DNA from: Emiliania huxleyi CCMP1516
Taxonomy: Eukaryota; Haptophyta; Isochrysidales; Noelaerhabdaceae
Direction of reading: 5' to 3'
Assembly (NCBI RefSeq): GCF_000372725.1
Contig: NW_005201392.1
Location: forward strand, 681,259 to 745,258
DNA: 64,000 nt
The notes under the pieces were generated by a model. It saw only the letters and a program-made list of their open reading frames with translations. It was not told where the DNA came from and made no database searches. The translations under genes and the position numbers were made by a program. Below, piece after piece: positions 1 to 9,826 of this stretch; position 1 is the first letter of the stretch, and every line of letters starts with the position of its first letter.

Positions 1-2
1 TT

Positions 3-167
3 CACAAATCCGAATCGTTTCAGATTTCTTCCAGCCCTCCCTATGACGACGAGCTCTACCAGGCATGGAGGGACGGCGAGATAGGCGAAAAGGACTTGCC
101 GGAGGAGGTGATGGCTATGACTTTGGACCTTTGCGGAGAGGTGGCGAGCGGAGCAAGCGCGGTGTAG
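3..167 (+). CDS. C-terminal exon of an unidentified gene (5' part outside window)
   Basis: An open frame runs from the window edge to a TAG at 165-167 and gives 54 residues. The acidic, ordinary-looking tail includes PPYDDELYQAWRDGE and LPEEVMAMTLDLCGE. A TTTCAG at about 18-23 could be the acceptor of the last exon. I do not recognise the family. The composition looks like a real soluble protein rather than a GC-rich shadow frame. It is tail-to-tail with the minus-strand gene that ends at 673. Confidence 0.45.
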   Translation, partial: HKSESFQISSSPPYDDELYQAWRDGEIGEKDLPEEVMAMTLDLCGEVASGASAV

Positions 168-672
168 GCGCGCCCACGCGGCGCAGCGGCTCTCCCGCGA
201 CCATAGCCCCTCCCGCAGCCGCAGCCGTAGCCGCAGCCCCAACTCTTGCTGCTCTTCTAGTGTCGGGTAGTGACCAGGGGTGAGGGGACACGGATTGAAG
301 ATCCCTCACACCAAGATCGTGCAGGGCGGGGTCGGGGACACATGTCCCTAAATCCCATCTCGTCTCAGAGTTTGACCGTTTTTATTTATTTATTTATTTA
401 ATGCGGAACCGCGCAAGAGTTAAATTCAATTGAATATAAAACGAACTCCTGTTGTTATTCGCGTAGCAGAGTATGCATGTACAAAGAGAGACACGGTTCG
501 ACTTTGGGAGTAGAGCCGTGTGCCGGTCGTGGAGAGTCGTGGAGGGTCGTGGAGTGACGAGTTAACGCCGAGTGTGCGCAAGCCTCAGCCTGCGCTCTCC
601 TCACAACCTCATCATCGCGGGCGCTCACGACTGGCAAGGCATTGACGTCGCCTTGGCCCTCTTCCCCTCTTG
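168..672. other. Convergent 3' spacer
   Basis: This is a gene-free spacer between two converging genes. It holds a short CCGCAG-rich stretch (about 205-240), a TTTA microsatellite (about 379-401) and a repeated TCGTGGAG stretch (about 528-555). Nothing else is recognised. Confidence 0.5.
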
Positions 673-3056
673 CTATGCGATGTTTTGCACAATGCCGCCG
701 TTGGCGAGCGCCTTGATCGCCTTGATGGCCTTGGAGATTTCGCGATGCCCGTCCTCCCGGGCGCTTTCCCATTCCAAATACGCGCGCACCACCGCCATCT
801 CGAAAAAGCCCAATCGGCGGCCAAGGTCCTCCGACTTGTACTTTGAGGAGAGGATCAAGGCGAAAAGACCGAGCAAGTCGACACCGCTGTTAGGTCAGGT
901 CCTAGGCGTGTCAGTTTAGGGGGGGGGGGGGGTTCGGGATCGTGGGTGCGCAATCTGGGGTTTCCTGGCAGTGCGGATGCCCCACTCGCGCCACGTATGG
1001 TCAGGCGCGAACGGCCTGGTCTCGCCCACCGCCGCCACGACATCGTCCGATCCTGCCCGCAGAACTCGAAAGTCTGACAGGGGCTGCTCCTTCGCCGACT
1101 TGCTATTCCCGCCCCACCACCAGGGCGACGCGATGACGCGAAGCTCAAGCATGGGCTCCAGCACCACCTCACCGTCAAAAGGCCACGAGCGCCGCTCCCA
1201 CCGCGAAAAGACGAAGCGCTTGGGATGGGGCCTGCCCTTGTCGTCGCGCCAGGCCTTGATGACGCCGTAACTGTAGAGCGGCGTCCCGTCTGGTGCTGGC
1301 GGCACGGGCGGCCCGAATGCCAGTTCCGACGAAGGTGCAGCTATCTCCTCCTCAGTAGTGCCAGGGAGATCTCCTACCTTCGATACGCGCCAATAGGCGA
1401 GAGCCTGTCCGTCAGTGTAATTGCCCAGGTAAATCGCTTGGCCCCAGGGATGGAGGACGACTGACAGCCTCTGGCGTGCTGTGCACAGAGCCGAGGGCGC
1501 CTCCGCTCCCATCTCTCCGCGGTATAGCGCACGGAGCCGAGAGCGGCTCTGCGGCTCGGTGGCGGCGAAGTCGTGGCATTCCACCGCGGGATGAGAGGCC
1601 TTGCCTCCGAGCGCCACCTCCTCGATAAGGGGCATGTTCACGGCATAGTTTCCTTTCAGGACGTTGTTAATGAGCTTGATGGTTTTCTTTGTGTCCCAGC
1701 CCCTGCGGCGAGGAGGTGGGGTGCGGGTTGGCTTTGCGCGGTCGTGGCGCGGTCGCGGCGAGGAGGGGCGCGCGCACCACAGGTAGGTTCCGGCTCGCGT
1801 TGTGCCGGCCAGCGCCCCGGTCACGCCTCCATCGACAGAGGCCAAGGAGTCCGTGGCGATCATCTTAGCCCCAACCGAGTTGTCATAAGGCGATATGTCG
1901 GCGAAGCGGTCCTCGCCAAACGGCGCATCCACCCCAACCTCCGCGAGGCGTTTTTGGTCGCGCAGCGCCGCCTCGTGACGCTCTTCATAGGGCGACGAGG
2001 TGCCGATCGTTTTCAGCAGGGAGAGGATGACGGGAGAGCCGCGCAAGCGCGACTGGACCTCGCTAGCGAGCCCTTTGAACGGCTTTTTGCCGCCCATTAA
2101 AGGGGTGGACGACCTGAAAAGGGAGAGGGCGTGCGTAGGTGGTGGCCTGGCGGTGTGGCGGAGAGGGGAAGGTGGGTGGACGACCAGTCCACTTCGACCG
2201 AAGGCCCCAGGAAGCGCAGCATCGGGCTGACTCGACCCTCGCAGACCATCGAGGCGGCGTTTTCGCGCACCAACGGCTTAATGATGTTGCTGATGACGGC
2301 TTGCACCACCGCAGGCTCAGTGGTGCCTTTGAAAGCGCCTGCCATGTCAACGTGAAAGGAGTCGACGCCGAAGTCACCGTCGCAGATGTCGATGGCTTGG
2401 CCGTCGAGATAGCGCAGGTTCGCAAAGATGGTCATGCTGCCAGAGAGAGCGATTTTCGCGCGCCCCTCGCAGAGCGTCATGCCAGCAAATCCGCGGACTT
2501 GAAAGTTGGCTTCCACGACGGCGGAAATGTCGTCGATCGCGATCTGCACGCCGTCAGGCGGCTTGGAAAGGTCGCCGATCGTGCGCCAGAAGGTGCCCTG
2601 GGTCCTGTGCCACCTGAGGAGAGCAATACGTGAGGCAGTTAGGAGGAGGAGGAGAGGTGCAGCTGGCGGGAGGAGCAGCTCTCACTCGTAGTCGTCCCAG
2701 CAGAGGCCTCCGCGCACCTTGACGCCGTTGATTTGCGGGATGGTCATGTTCCAGACCCTGGTCTCTCCGGCGGAGAACGCGGGTGTGATCAAGATGTGCG
2801 GGAGGATGTCAGAGTCGCGCGTGTAGGCAGCAACAGTTGTCACCGCGTCAAGCGTCATTCTTGAGATGAAGCCCTGTATCAACGAGTTCGCTCCCTTGCA
2901 GTCGCTGCGAAGCAGAGCGGCAGGCGCAGATCTCTCGAGGAGACTGGAGGACGGCACGCACGCTTTGAGAAGAGCACATCCTGCGAGAAGGATGGCGAGC
3001 ACGCTCGAGATTTTCTTGAGGTGGGAGGTCGCAGCCCTCACGTTGGCGGTCTTCAT
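673..3056 (-). CDS. Secreted BPI/LBP-like (TULIP) lipid-binding protein, at least 5 exons
   Basis: The start is the ATG at 3056-3054, which opens a clear signal peptide (MKTANVRAATSHLKK, then SSVLAILLAGCALL). Introns at 2614-2685, 2114-2184 and 1703-1780 join frames cleanly across GT-AG borders. The last exon (about 673-858) ends in SKAIKAIKALANGGIVQNIA, but the junction in front of it (about 860-1010, with a long C tract) is unresolved. Residues around 90-240 resemble the BPI/LBP N-terminal barrel: alternating hydrophobic strands, a DVAGAFKGT-like segment and a paired cysteine (ICDGDFG ... SMVCEG). Members of that superfamily bind lipids outside the cell. The C-terminal half is unlike anything I know. 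The family call is by pattern only; secretion is better supported. Confidence 0.5.
2103..2196 (-). repeat. Direct repeat spanning both ends of a 71-bp intron
   Basis: The donor side reads TG|GTCGTCCACCC and the acceptor side CAG|GTCGTCCACCC. About 11 bp of the downstream exon start is therefore duplicated as the first bases of the intron (intron 2114-2184). Confidence 0.7.
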
Positions 3057-3427
3057 CGGCGCAAATCTGGAGGGAGACCAACGAGAGCACGACTGGGTTG
3101 ACACCGTTTTCTTCTTTTTGAGCTGCCTTCGAAGGGAGGAAACAAAGCAAGGCGGACATGGCATATCGCTCTCTGAAAGTAGAAAGACTCACAATCATCA
3201 ACGTCAAATACCGTCAATCAAAGCACCCCCAACACCCGCGCAACGCCCTAGGTAGCTTTGGTGGACCTTTCCCCCAGACCCCATCCAGTTCCAGATGAAT
3301 GTGCATGTGCAGCAGTCGGACTGCAGAGCAGCAAAGGCGCTCGAAGAGGCGCGAGGGGTCCTCCCCGAGGTCTCCTCAACAGCGGTGCTGGAGGCGCAGA
3401 GTCCCCGAGCCGGGACCGCCAGCTCGC
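3057..3427. other. Spacer between two minus-strand genes
   Basis: Upstream region of the BPI-like gene and 3' flank of the oxygenase-GDPH gene. An AAAGAAGAAAAC-type pyrimidine/purine tract lies near 3105-3125. No convincing gene is seen. Confidence 0.4.
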
Positions 3428-5335
3428 CTAGTTCAACTCGGCGAGCCGACGGTACGATTTGGTCGCCTCGTCCCCCCCCTCGATCGACACCGTCGCGGTG
3501 GTGTGCCCGGCGTCCGCCGCCGCCGACGCGAAGCGGCGCCCCGTCAGCGTGGCGATGTCGCGGGCTGGCGCCTCGGCCAAGCCGAGCCGCGAGAACTTGT
3601 AGGCGGTCTCGAATCGCGAGGCCATCAGGTAGTCCTCCCACGAGCCTTCGATAGCGCCCTCCGCCATCGCCGTGGTCGTGAGGTTCTGGCCGGGGAGGGG
3701 TGCCGGGTCGCGCGCGCCATCGACGGCGACGCCGCTGCCATCAAAGGACTGGCCGACGATTCCGTGCGGTGCCACGCGCAGGCTCCTCTCCGGGACGAGG
3801 AGGGAAAATTGCACGTCGAGACGGACCTGCCGGGGAGCCGGAAAAGGCTCGGCAGGGTGTGTTCGCGCGTGATGGGGTGGCACGAGAAGCCGCCGCCGCC
3901 TTTGGCCCGCTGATCCAGTCTGATCGCCGGTGGAACCAGTCCGGCACCGCCTTGGGCGCGATCGTGATGTTCCACTCGGGCAACGCAATCTTCACACTCG
4001 AGTAGTCGGACTGCAGCAGCGCCTCGCCGCACAGCTGCCGGTTCCGCGGCCCGTCCCTGCGGGGAGTGACCGCCCAGCCAATCAGCTTGAAGGGACGGCC
4101 GCCGCAAGTGCCGTTGGACCAGCCGATGAGACTGTCGGCGGAGATTTTCCACGCAAAATACGACAGCTGCAGCGGGCCCGCCGACGTGATGGCAAAAACG
4201 TGGGCCTCGGTCAGCCAGCTGCCATTCACCGTCGCGCCGTGCATCGCAAAGACGCCGTCCTAAAAGCAGGTTCCGGCAAGGCTCACGGAAGGTCTCCCCC
4301 CCCCCGAGAGGGTACGTAAAAGGGACTCCCGTCCTGAGTCATCAGGTTGACGCTCACATTGGCGGCGCTGAGGAAGTTCCAGAACTTGCCGTCCCGGCCT
4401 CGGAAATCAGCGACGCCCCCGTGCGCGAGGGTCAGGTGCGGGTCGCCGTGCACGCCAGCACCATCATCACAGTCAGCGTCGCCTTCCGAAAGCCGGCGGC
4501 GGCAGCCTCCAAAGTGCAGTGGGGCCATCACCGCAGCGCCGCCCGCATCCCTGAGGATGGGAATCGAGACCGCGATGCGCGGCTGCGACGCGCTGGCAGG
4601 GTGCTCGCTCACAGCGTGCGCGGACGCGGGCAGCCGACGACCCTCCTCGTCGACGCTGCGCCAAGTCAGCAGCGACCCCGTTCCTGGCCGCTCGGTTCGG
4701 CCGAGGGCGGGAAAGTGCACGGCGCTGGCCTCTGCCGTCAGGTAGATCATCGCGGACGCGTCCGGGACCCGGCCTGCGCCGGGCAGTGCGGCAGTCGCAG
4801 AGTCGCACAGCGGGAAGGGGATGGCGCTCTACTACAGTTACCCCCACCCACTCGCCCTCCTCCAGTTCGGACGGGCATGGCTGCCGTCCCCGCGCTACTC
4901 ATCTACCCTTGCGCCGTCGGGAAGGTGGTCGACGTGCAACGGCGTCGCCGTGGCGCCTGGGCGATAGCGGACCAGAGGTAGAGTCTCGAGGCTGGTGGAA
5001 GACCCGGTGAGCATTGCGAGCCGCCCGAGCACTCCTGCCGCCACCGGGTCTTGGCCGACGTCGACGTGGGCGCACTCCTTGGCCAGTACAGCTGTGGCTG
5101 CCTCTGCCCTGCAAGAGCACGGGAGCCAGTCAGCCTCTGGCACGGCAGAAGCGCGCTGTTGAAGATCGAGGAGCTCTTGCGGCTGAAGAAAGTGGTGGTG
5201 CAGCTCGAGGTCCACTGCAGAGCTGGAGTCGAGCTGCGTGCCGACATCGCCACTGGCGCTGCACTGCCTGCTCCCACCGTCTGAGGACGCGGCGAGCAGC
5301 GAGCCAGTCTGCGCGAGGTTCAAGATCGGCAGCAT
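3428..5335 (-). CDS. 2-oxoglutarate/Fe(II) oxygenase (prolyl-4-hydroxylase-like) fused to a GDPH / VWD-like domain
   Basis: The chosen start at 5335 gives MLPILNLAQTGSLLAASS, a weak signal-like N terminus. The next part matches the prolyl 4-hydroxylase fold. LPLVRYRPGATATPLHVDHL carries the iron-binding HxD (HVD), MIYLT is the core strand, and GSLLTWRS ... SAHAVSEHP ... PRIAVSIPI gives the distal His and the 2-oxoglutarate Arg. A GC-AG intron (4774-4914) restores DHLPDG-RVPDASAMIYL. The same uninterrupted exon then runs into GDPHLTLAHGGVADFRG, a GDPH motif typical of VWD-like modules. GT-AG introns at 4260-4315 and 3827-3947 lead to a C-terminal tail ending AIEGSWEDYL ... RRLAELN. If it is one protein, it would be a secretory-pathway hydroxylase joined to an adhesive-type domain. 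Two adjacent genes remain possible, but no break in frame is seen between the halves. Confidence 0.6.
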
Positions 5336-5623
5336 TAGGGATCGAATGGACGACGTGGCGGTTGGGACGGCGGAGCCAGAGGGGGGCGGTGGCAACGGGT
5401 TAAGTTTTCGGGCGGCGGCGGGGTCGGAGTTACTTTTCGGCGGCACGTAAAAGTTCGACTCGGTGGACAGCCCCGTCTTCTGAAAATATCACTATCGAAG
5501 ATACAAAAGACGGAGAGCAACGAGCGCCCTGGCGTGAGCCAAACAAAGATACTCCCTCCCCGTCTGTACTGTAGACACTGATCACACACACACGGGCGGG
5601 TGGGACAGGCAGGGTGTGGGTCC

Positions 5624-6523
5624 TCACAGAGAGAGGGAGACAGACAGAAAGAGAGAGAGAGGAAGAGACCCGATGACAGTCCCGTCAGTCGTGAGGGCGA
5701 GCCATCCGTCAAAAAGGCAAACACGAGGCTCCACCATCGCCTCCAGCCGCTTCGACCCAGGCTGAAAGCTCGCAATCTGGGCAAGGACAGCGCTGGCGTA
5801 GCCGGCGCTGCCCGGCGTCTGCGCAACAGCAAGAGCGACAGGCTGCTCTTTTCCCTGCACACTCTTCAGTCTCCGACCATACGCGGTGCGCTGTGCGTTT
5901 GTTGAGAGGGCCGCAACCTCGGCTGGACTTGCATATGGCGTCATCTCCCTGACGCTCGACCCACATCTGCTGCAGGTAGTGGCCGAGTTGCGGTTGACAG
6001 CGTCTCTGCAATGCCGACATAGCCACCACTCCGCCCGCAGCTGCGGCATCGTGCGCCATTCGGCGGCCGACGGTGTCTGACCGCGCTGCACTCGCATCTG
6101 CAAAGACACCGCCGCAAATGCCGCCGGACCTGCATCCGGAAGAGCCAGGATTCCGGCTGCCGCCGATGCTCCATCCCCCGCAACGAGCGTGCGATGCTGC
6201 ATCACTGCGCCAAGAGGCGCAGCAACCTCGACCCGGGTGTTGCTCGAGCCCGCAACGCCCACGGGGCGAATGCTATTGCCTGGCCCTATCGCCAAACGGC
6301 TCTGCTCCTCCTCTTGTCTGGCAGCAAACGCAAGCTGCGGCACAGGCCGCGTTGGCGCCGAGGAGGCGGCAAGCCTCAACGCGCCTACCCGTGGCATACC
6401 GCCGGATCGGGCCAAGACTAAGGCTGCAGGCGTCGGCCCCGGGTGCTGCGAGGGCCCTCCCGTTGAGGTGTCCATCTTATGTGCAGTGGGGCTAACACTG
6501 TAGCGCGTCGGCAGGATCCCCAA
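5624..6523 (-). CDS. ORF with a RanBP2-type zinc finger, 5' part shared with a repeat
   Basis: This is a 299-aa open frame. Near the middle, WWLCRHCRDAVNRNSATTC followed by SRCG matches the RanBP2 zinc ribbon (W-x-C-x2-C ... N ... C-x2-C), a fold that binds RNA or ubiquitin. The flanks are Ala/Pro-rich and low in complexity. The first 64 codons lie inside a 283-bp segment repeated at 8106-8388, so the start may belong to the repeat rather than to the host gene. The C terminus runs into a GA-rich tract and its last codons are doubtful. Confidence 0.4.
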   Translation of the reverse strand: MGILPTRYSVSPTAHKMDTSTGGPSQHPGPTPAALVLARSGGMPRVGALRLAASSAPTRPVPQLAFAARQEEEQSRLAIGPGNSIRPVGVAGSSNTRVEVAAPLGAVMQHRTLVAGDGASAAAGILALPDAGPAAFAAVSLQMRVQRGQTPSAAEWRTMPQLRAEWWLCRHCRDAVNRNSATTCSRCGSSVREMTPYASPAEVAALSTNAQRTAYGRRLKSVQGKEQPVALAVAQTPGSAGYASAVLAQIASFQPGSKRLEAMVEPRVCLFDGWLALTTDGTVIGSLPLSLFLSVSLSL

Positions 6524-6616
6524 AACCGTCGTAAACCCCCCAAAATTGAAGTCGACCGCCCAAAACTGTCCCCCCCCGCAAACTTTAACCCTCCATAAAC
6601 ATCATTTTGCAGGGGC
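6334..6616. repeat. Dispersed repeat R1, copy 1 (283 bp, nearly identical to 8106-8388)
   Basis: The two copies run from CTGCGGCACAGGCC to CATTTTGCAGGGGC with almost no differences, in direct orientation. They enclose about 1.5 kb. A second direct repeat of about 33 bp (GTCTGCACGTCTCGCGCGCG...) sits just inside copy 1 at 6630-6662 and just outside copy 2 at 8072-8104. The high identity implies a recent duplication or insertion. Confidence 0.85.
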
Positions 6617-6663
6617 ACCTGGCAACCCTGTCTGCACGTCTCGCGCGCGCGTGAACAGGGCAT

Positions 6664-7040
6664 AGGAACGAGTGTATCGCTTTGACGGATCGACCGTGCT
6701 TGTTATCCACATCGATGTGACGCACACAGTGACACATCAGACGACACATATTCTCCCACCCGCCGGGACGCAAAACGCTCTCGACGAGGGCCACAAGAAG
6801 GCGTCCACACAGCAAGCCGCTCGTCGGACAGGCGTGCTCGCTCGATGCCGGCGAGCGCATTGCGCACGCTTTGGACGGTGGCGAAGCCAAAAACACCGAT
6901 GGTGGCCGTCCGCTGGCGTGAGCGGCGGCGGTCGAGACCTCACCCTTCGCGCCGACGACCCAACCTTACGCGGAACAACCCAACCCAGGCCCAACAACCC
7001 AACCCAACCCAAAAAGCACGATTCTCCTGTTGGGCCCTCA
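6664..7040 (+). repeat. Dispersed repeat R2, copy 1 (inverted copy at about 60990-61395)
   Basis: Starts near GTATCGCTTTGACGGATCG and includes GTGGCGAAGCCAAAAACACC, the CGAGACCTCACCCTTCGCG block and runs of CCCAACC. The second copy is on the opposite strand 54 kb away and has diverged by small insertions. No coding capacity is evident. Confidence 0.75.
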
Positions 7041-7116
7041 GTTATGCCCGCATCAAGCGCCAGTTCAGAGTCGTCCAGAGTCGTGGCACACACGCCGTGG
7101 CAGGCCGTGTAGCCAC

Positions 7117-7394
7117 TGAGATGGCCTTATGACGACCCCGTTTCGGCATCGTCCCCAAGGCCTCTGCTCATGAGCTCCACGCGGGAATGACTGGCTCAAC
7201 CAACTGATCACAAATTCCCACGATATCTCACAAAGCGCCAAAATTCTTCCTCGTGACAGCATAATTCGACGACTCTGATGTTGCAGAGAGAATTTGTGAT
7301 CAGTTGGTTCAGCCAATCATTCCCGCATGCGGAGCTCATGAGCAGAGGCCTTAGGGACGATGTCGAAACGGGGTCGTCATAAGGCCATCTGAGC
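7117..7394. repeat. Inverted repeat / foldback hairpin, arms about 100 bp
   Basis: The left arm (about 7117-7217) and right arm (about 7291-7394) are inverted copies: GATGGCCTTATGACGACCCC ... CAACTGATCACAAATTC. They are separated by about 73 bp and differ by a few substitutions and a small indel. The structure is MITE-like and lies inside the segment bounded by repeat R1. Confidence 0.8.
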
Positions 7395-7954
7395 AACCAC
7401 GCCGTCCGCCGTCGCAGCACAATCGCCAGGGTGGCGAGCGCCGCACACAGCACTGCTCGTGCCGGTCAAGAGAGACGCGCCTTTCCTCTCGCACCCCGTC
7501 TGTTTTCCTTCCTTTTTTCTCTACAGCACCCTCTCTTTTCCTCTCTATTTTCCCGGGAAAACTCCGTGGAAATCGTCAAATTTTGGGCTCTGAGCCGAGT
7601 CTGAGCACTGAGCTCTGAGGCTGGTTTGGGCCCAAAATCAGCCAAATTTTAAGGCCAAATCGTCAAAATGCCGGGAATTTTGCGGAGAACCCGCCGTGTA
7701 GACCTGGAAATTACCCTGCGACCGCCTGGGTATTTTGTCGATTCCTCAATTTTGCCTCAGATTTTGCCCCAGACGCCAGACCAGCTCTCAGACTCAGGGA
7801 AACTCGCGAGTTTCCAGAATGACAAAACTCCAGAATGTAGCACCAAACAAAACCAACAACACAAACACCCTCTGTTTTCCCTGGAAATTTCCGGAAACGC
7901 AAAGACCAAAGTGCTGGGGACCCTCTGTTTTCCTTTTTGTTTGCCGGAAAACCT

Positions 7955-8071
7955 CGCCCCACCTGTGCCCCTCTGATCGTCCTTCCAAAATCCTGCTCGT
8001 GCAGGTGTGGACCCTGTCCTCCTCCCCCATCCCTCGTTTGGATTGTCTGTTTTCTTTCTTTCTTTCTGACA
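7955..8071 (+). repeat. Dispersed repeat R3, copy 1 (direct copy at about 62128-62262)
   Basis: Shared block: GCCCCACCTGTGCCCC, TGATCGTCCTTCCAAAATCC, TGCTCGTGCAGGTG, GACCCTGTCCTCCTCCCC, ending in a TTTC microsatellite and TCTGAC. It is non-coding. Confidence 0.75.
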
Positions 8072-8105
8072 AGTCTGCACGTCTCGCGCGCGCGTGAACA
8101 GGGCA

Positions 8106-8388
8106 GCTGCGGCACAGGCCGCGTTGGCGCCGAGGAGGCGGCAAGCCTCAACGCGCCTACCCGTGGCATACCGCCGGATCGGGCCAAGACTAAGGCTGCA
8201 GGCGTCGGCCCCGGGTGCTGCGAGGGCCCTCCCGTTGAGGTGTCCATCTTATGTGCAGTGGGGCTAACACTGTAGCGCGTCGGCAGGATCCCCAAAACCG
8301 TCGTAAACCCCCCAAAATTGAAGTCGACCGCCCAAAGCTGTCCCCCCCCGCAAACTTTAACCCTCCATAAACATCATTTTGCAGGGGC
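8106..8388. repeat. Dispersed repeat R1, copy 2
   Basis: Partner of 6334-6616 with the same orientation and ends. Its outer edge abuts the KOW-like ORF at 8374. Confidence 0.85.
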
Positions 8389-8748
8389 CACCCGGCAGTA
8401 CAACGAGGGGTACAAGGTCGAAAGTGCATCGGTGTCGACGACCACAACGGGCATCCCAATCCAGTTGCTTTCCTTGTCAATAACTCGGAACTTGGAGACA
8501 GCAAGCACACTTTCGCGCTCAACGTCTGGCACCTTGTCCAGGGTGAGCCTCTGCGACTGTGACAAACCGTTGCCATCTTGCGACACTGACTCCACCGCTT
8601 CCGGCGGAAACCAAGCTGCCTCCGAGTCGTCAAACTGGACGCGCAAGCTATTGGTCCGACCAGAGTCTACTTTGACAATCTGCCCTCGTCGGCCTTTGTA
8701 AGGACCGGGGTAGCTCTCGAGCACACAAACTGCATCGCCGACTATCAT
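8374..8748 (-). CDS. Small KOW/SH3-barrel-like ORF (124 aa)
   Basis: The N-terminal segment VGDAVCVLESYPGPYKGRRG followed by QIVKVDSGRT and LRVQFDDSEAAWFPPEAVE has the strand-turn pattern of KOW or chromatin-type SH3 barrels. The C-terminal half (VSKFRVIDKESNWIGMPVVV) is unassigned. The frame stops inside repeat R1, so the natural C terminus may have been replaced when the repeat arrived. Probably a real but truncated gene. Confidence 0.4.
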   Translation of the reverse strand: MIVGDAVCVLESYPGPYKGRRGQIVKVDSGRTNSLRVQFDDSEAAWFPPEAVESVSQDGNGLSQSQRLTLDKVPDVERESVLAVSKFRVIDKESNWIGMPVVVVDTDALSTLYPSLYCRVAPAK

Positions 8749-9262
8749 TGCTGCTGCAGTTACTACGGGCAGCTAGAAGAAAACTACCGAATTTGGTTTC
8801 AGTATATTCGGACACGGCGAGACGTAAAAGGAAACAAGACAAGTGTCGCAAGAAGTCAACGTCATCAGGACAACAACACGACATGTACATGTACTTAGCA
8901 GGCGCTCAACGCCTTCTGCCCGATCATACGCCAGGAGCTCCAACAGCCGGAGACAAAGTTTATTGTGTTGACATACACCACAGGAGGCCCTCAGCTGTAC
9001 CAATGCCCTTGTTCATCTACCTAAGGTACCAACGCAAGAGAGCGGCTTGCTCCAAGCGCCTCCCAAATTGTCGCGATAGACGAACGGCCAAAAACGGTTC
9101 AAGCAAAGCAGCGACTCACGGGCGGTGATCAGATCCCTCGCGAGAGATTATTATTGCAGTGCGGATGACTCGAAGCGCCCAGGCGGACCTGGCTAGCCAG
9201 GCTGAGCCCCTCGCAACCGACCCTCGACCACCCGCTCACGATTATGAGGCGAAAACCGGCTA
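8749..9262. other. Intergenic stretch
   Basis: No convincing gene. Upstream region of the KOW-like ORF and downstream flank of the ORF at 9263. Confidence 0.4.
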
Positions 9263-9652
9263 TCAGCGGCAACTGACAGACCGCACGCATGTTAGCTCTC
9301 CAAAACCTGTCATTGCCATCATCTGCAGATCCGCCGCGTAGTCTGGATCAAGGCATGCCCAACCCTCCTGCATCAGCTTGTCGTCTAGGGCCATAGCGCG
9401 CCTTGCGTTCTCTGAAGACAGCGTCTTGGCAACAGTCTCGCACACCGTGCGGAACAACGGACGAAGGTCCACCGCCGAGCCAGCGTGCATGCGCGCGTGG
9501 CTATGCAACTCTTGAACGAGGCCCTTGAGAGATGTCTTGACATACGGAACCTCGGCACCACTCATGTCGTACGTCATGCCCGTCACGAAGTTGCGGCCCA
9601 AGTGAGCACCTGCGTCGACCGCACGCTCTACAAGAGTGCGCAATCTGAGCAA
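9263..9652 (-). CDS. Hypothetical ORF, 129 aa
   Basis: The frame has a normal amino-acid mix (YVKTSLKGLVQELHSHARMH ... LDDKLMQEGWACLDPDYAAD), unlike the Arg/Ala-rich shadow frames around it. No family is recognised. It lies just downstream of the retroelement fossil and could be part of that debris or a broken host exon. Confidence 0.3.
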   Translation of the reverse strand: MLRLRTLVERAVDAGAHLGRNFVTGMTYDMSGAEVPYVKTSLKGLVQELHSHARMHAGSAVDLRPLFRTVCETVAKTLSSENARRAMALDDKLMQEGWACLDPDYAADLQMMAMTGFGELTCVRSVSCR

Positions 9653-9798
9653 ACTCCCCTAGTCACCCGCGGCCGGACTCCATCCATCCGGCACGCGTCG
9701 CTGGGCGCTCAGAGCCGCGTCCCCTGCTCGCCACCCCGACGCCCAAGGCGCCCGAGTCGAACAACAGGCGGCACGCGAAGACTCGTACCACGCGGTAT

Positions 9799-9826
9799 CA
9801 AGTGCTCAAGTGCTCAAGTGCTCAAG
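9799..9826. repeat. TGCTCAAG microsatellite
   Basis: About three and a half tandem copies of an 8-mer. Short copies of the same 8-mer occur near 58983 and, inverted, near 60778. Confidence 0.8.

Noticed and set aside
6334-8388. LTR retrotransposon with 283-bp terminal repeats
   Set aside because: No TG...CA ends, no primer-binding site and no gag/pol between the repeats; the interior is a nest of other repeats.
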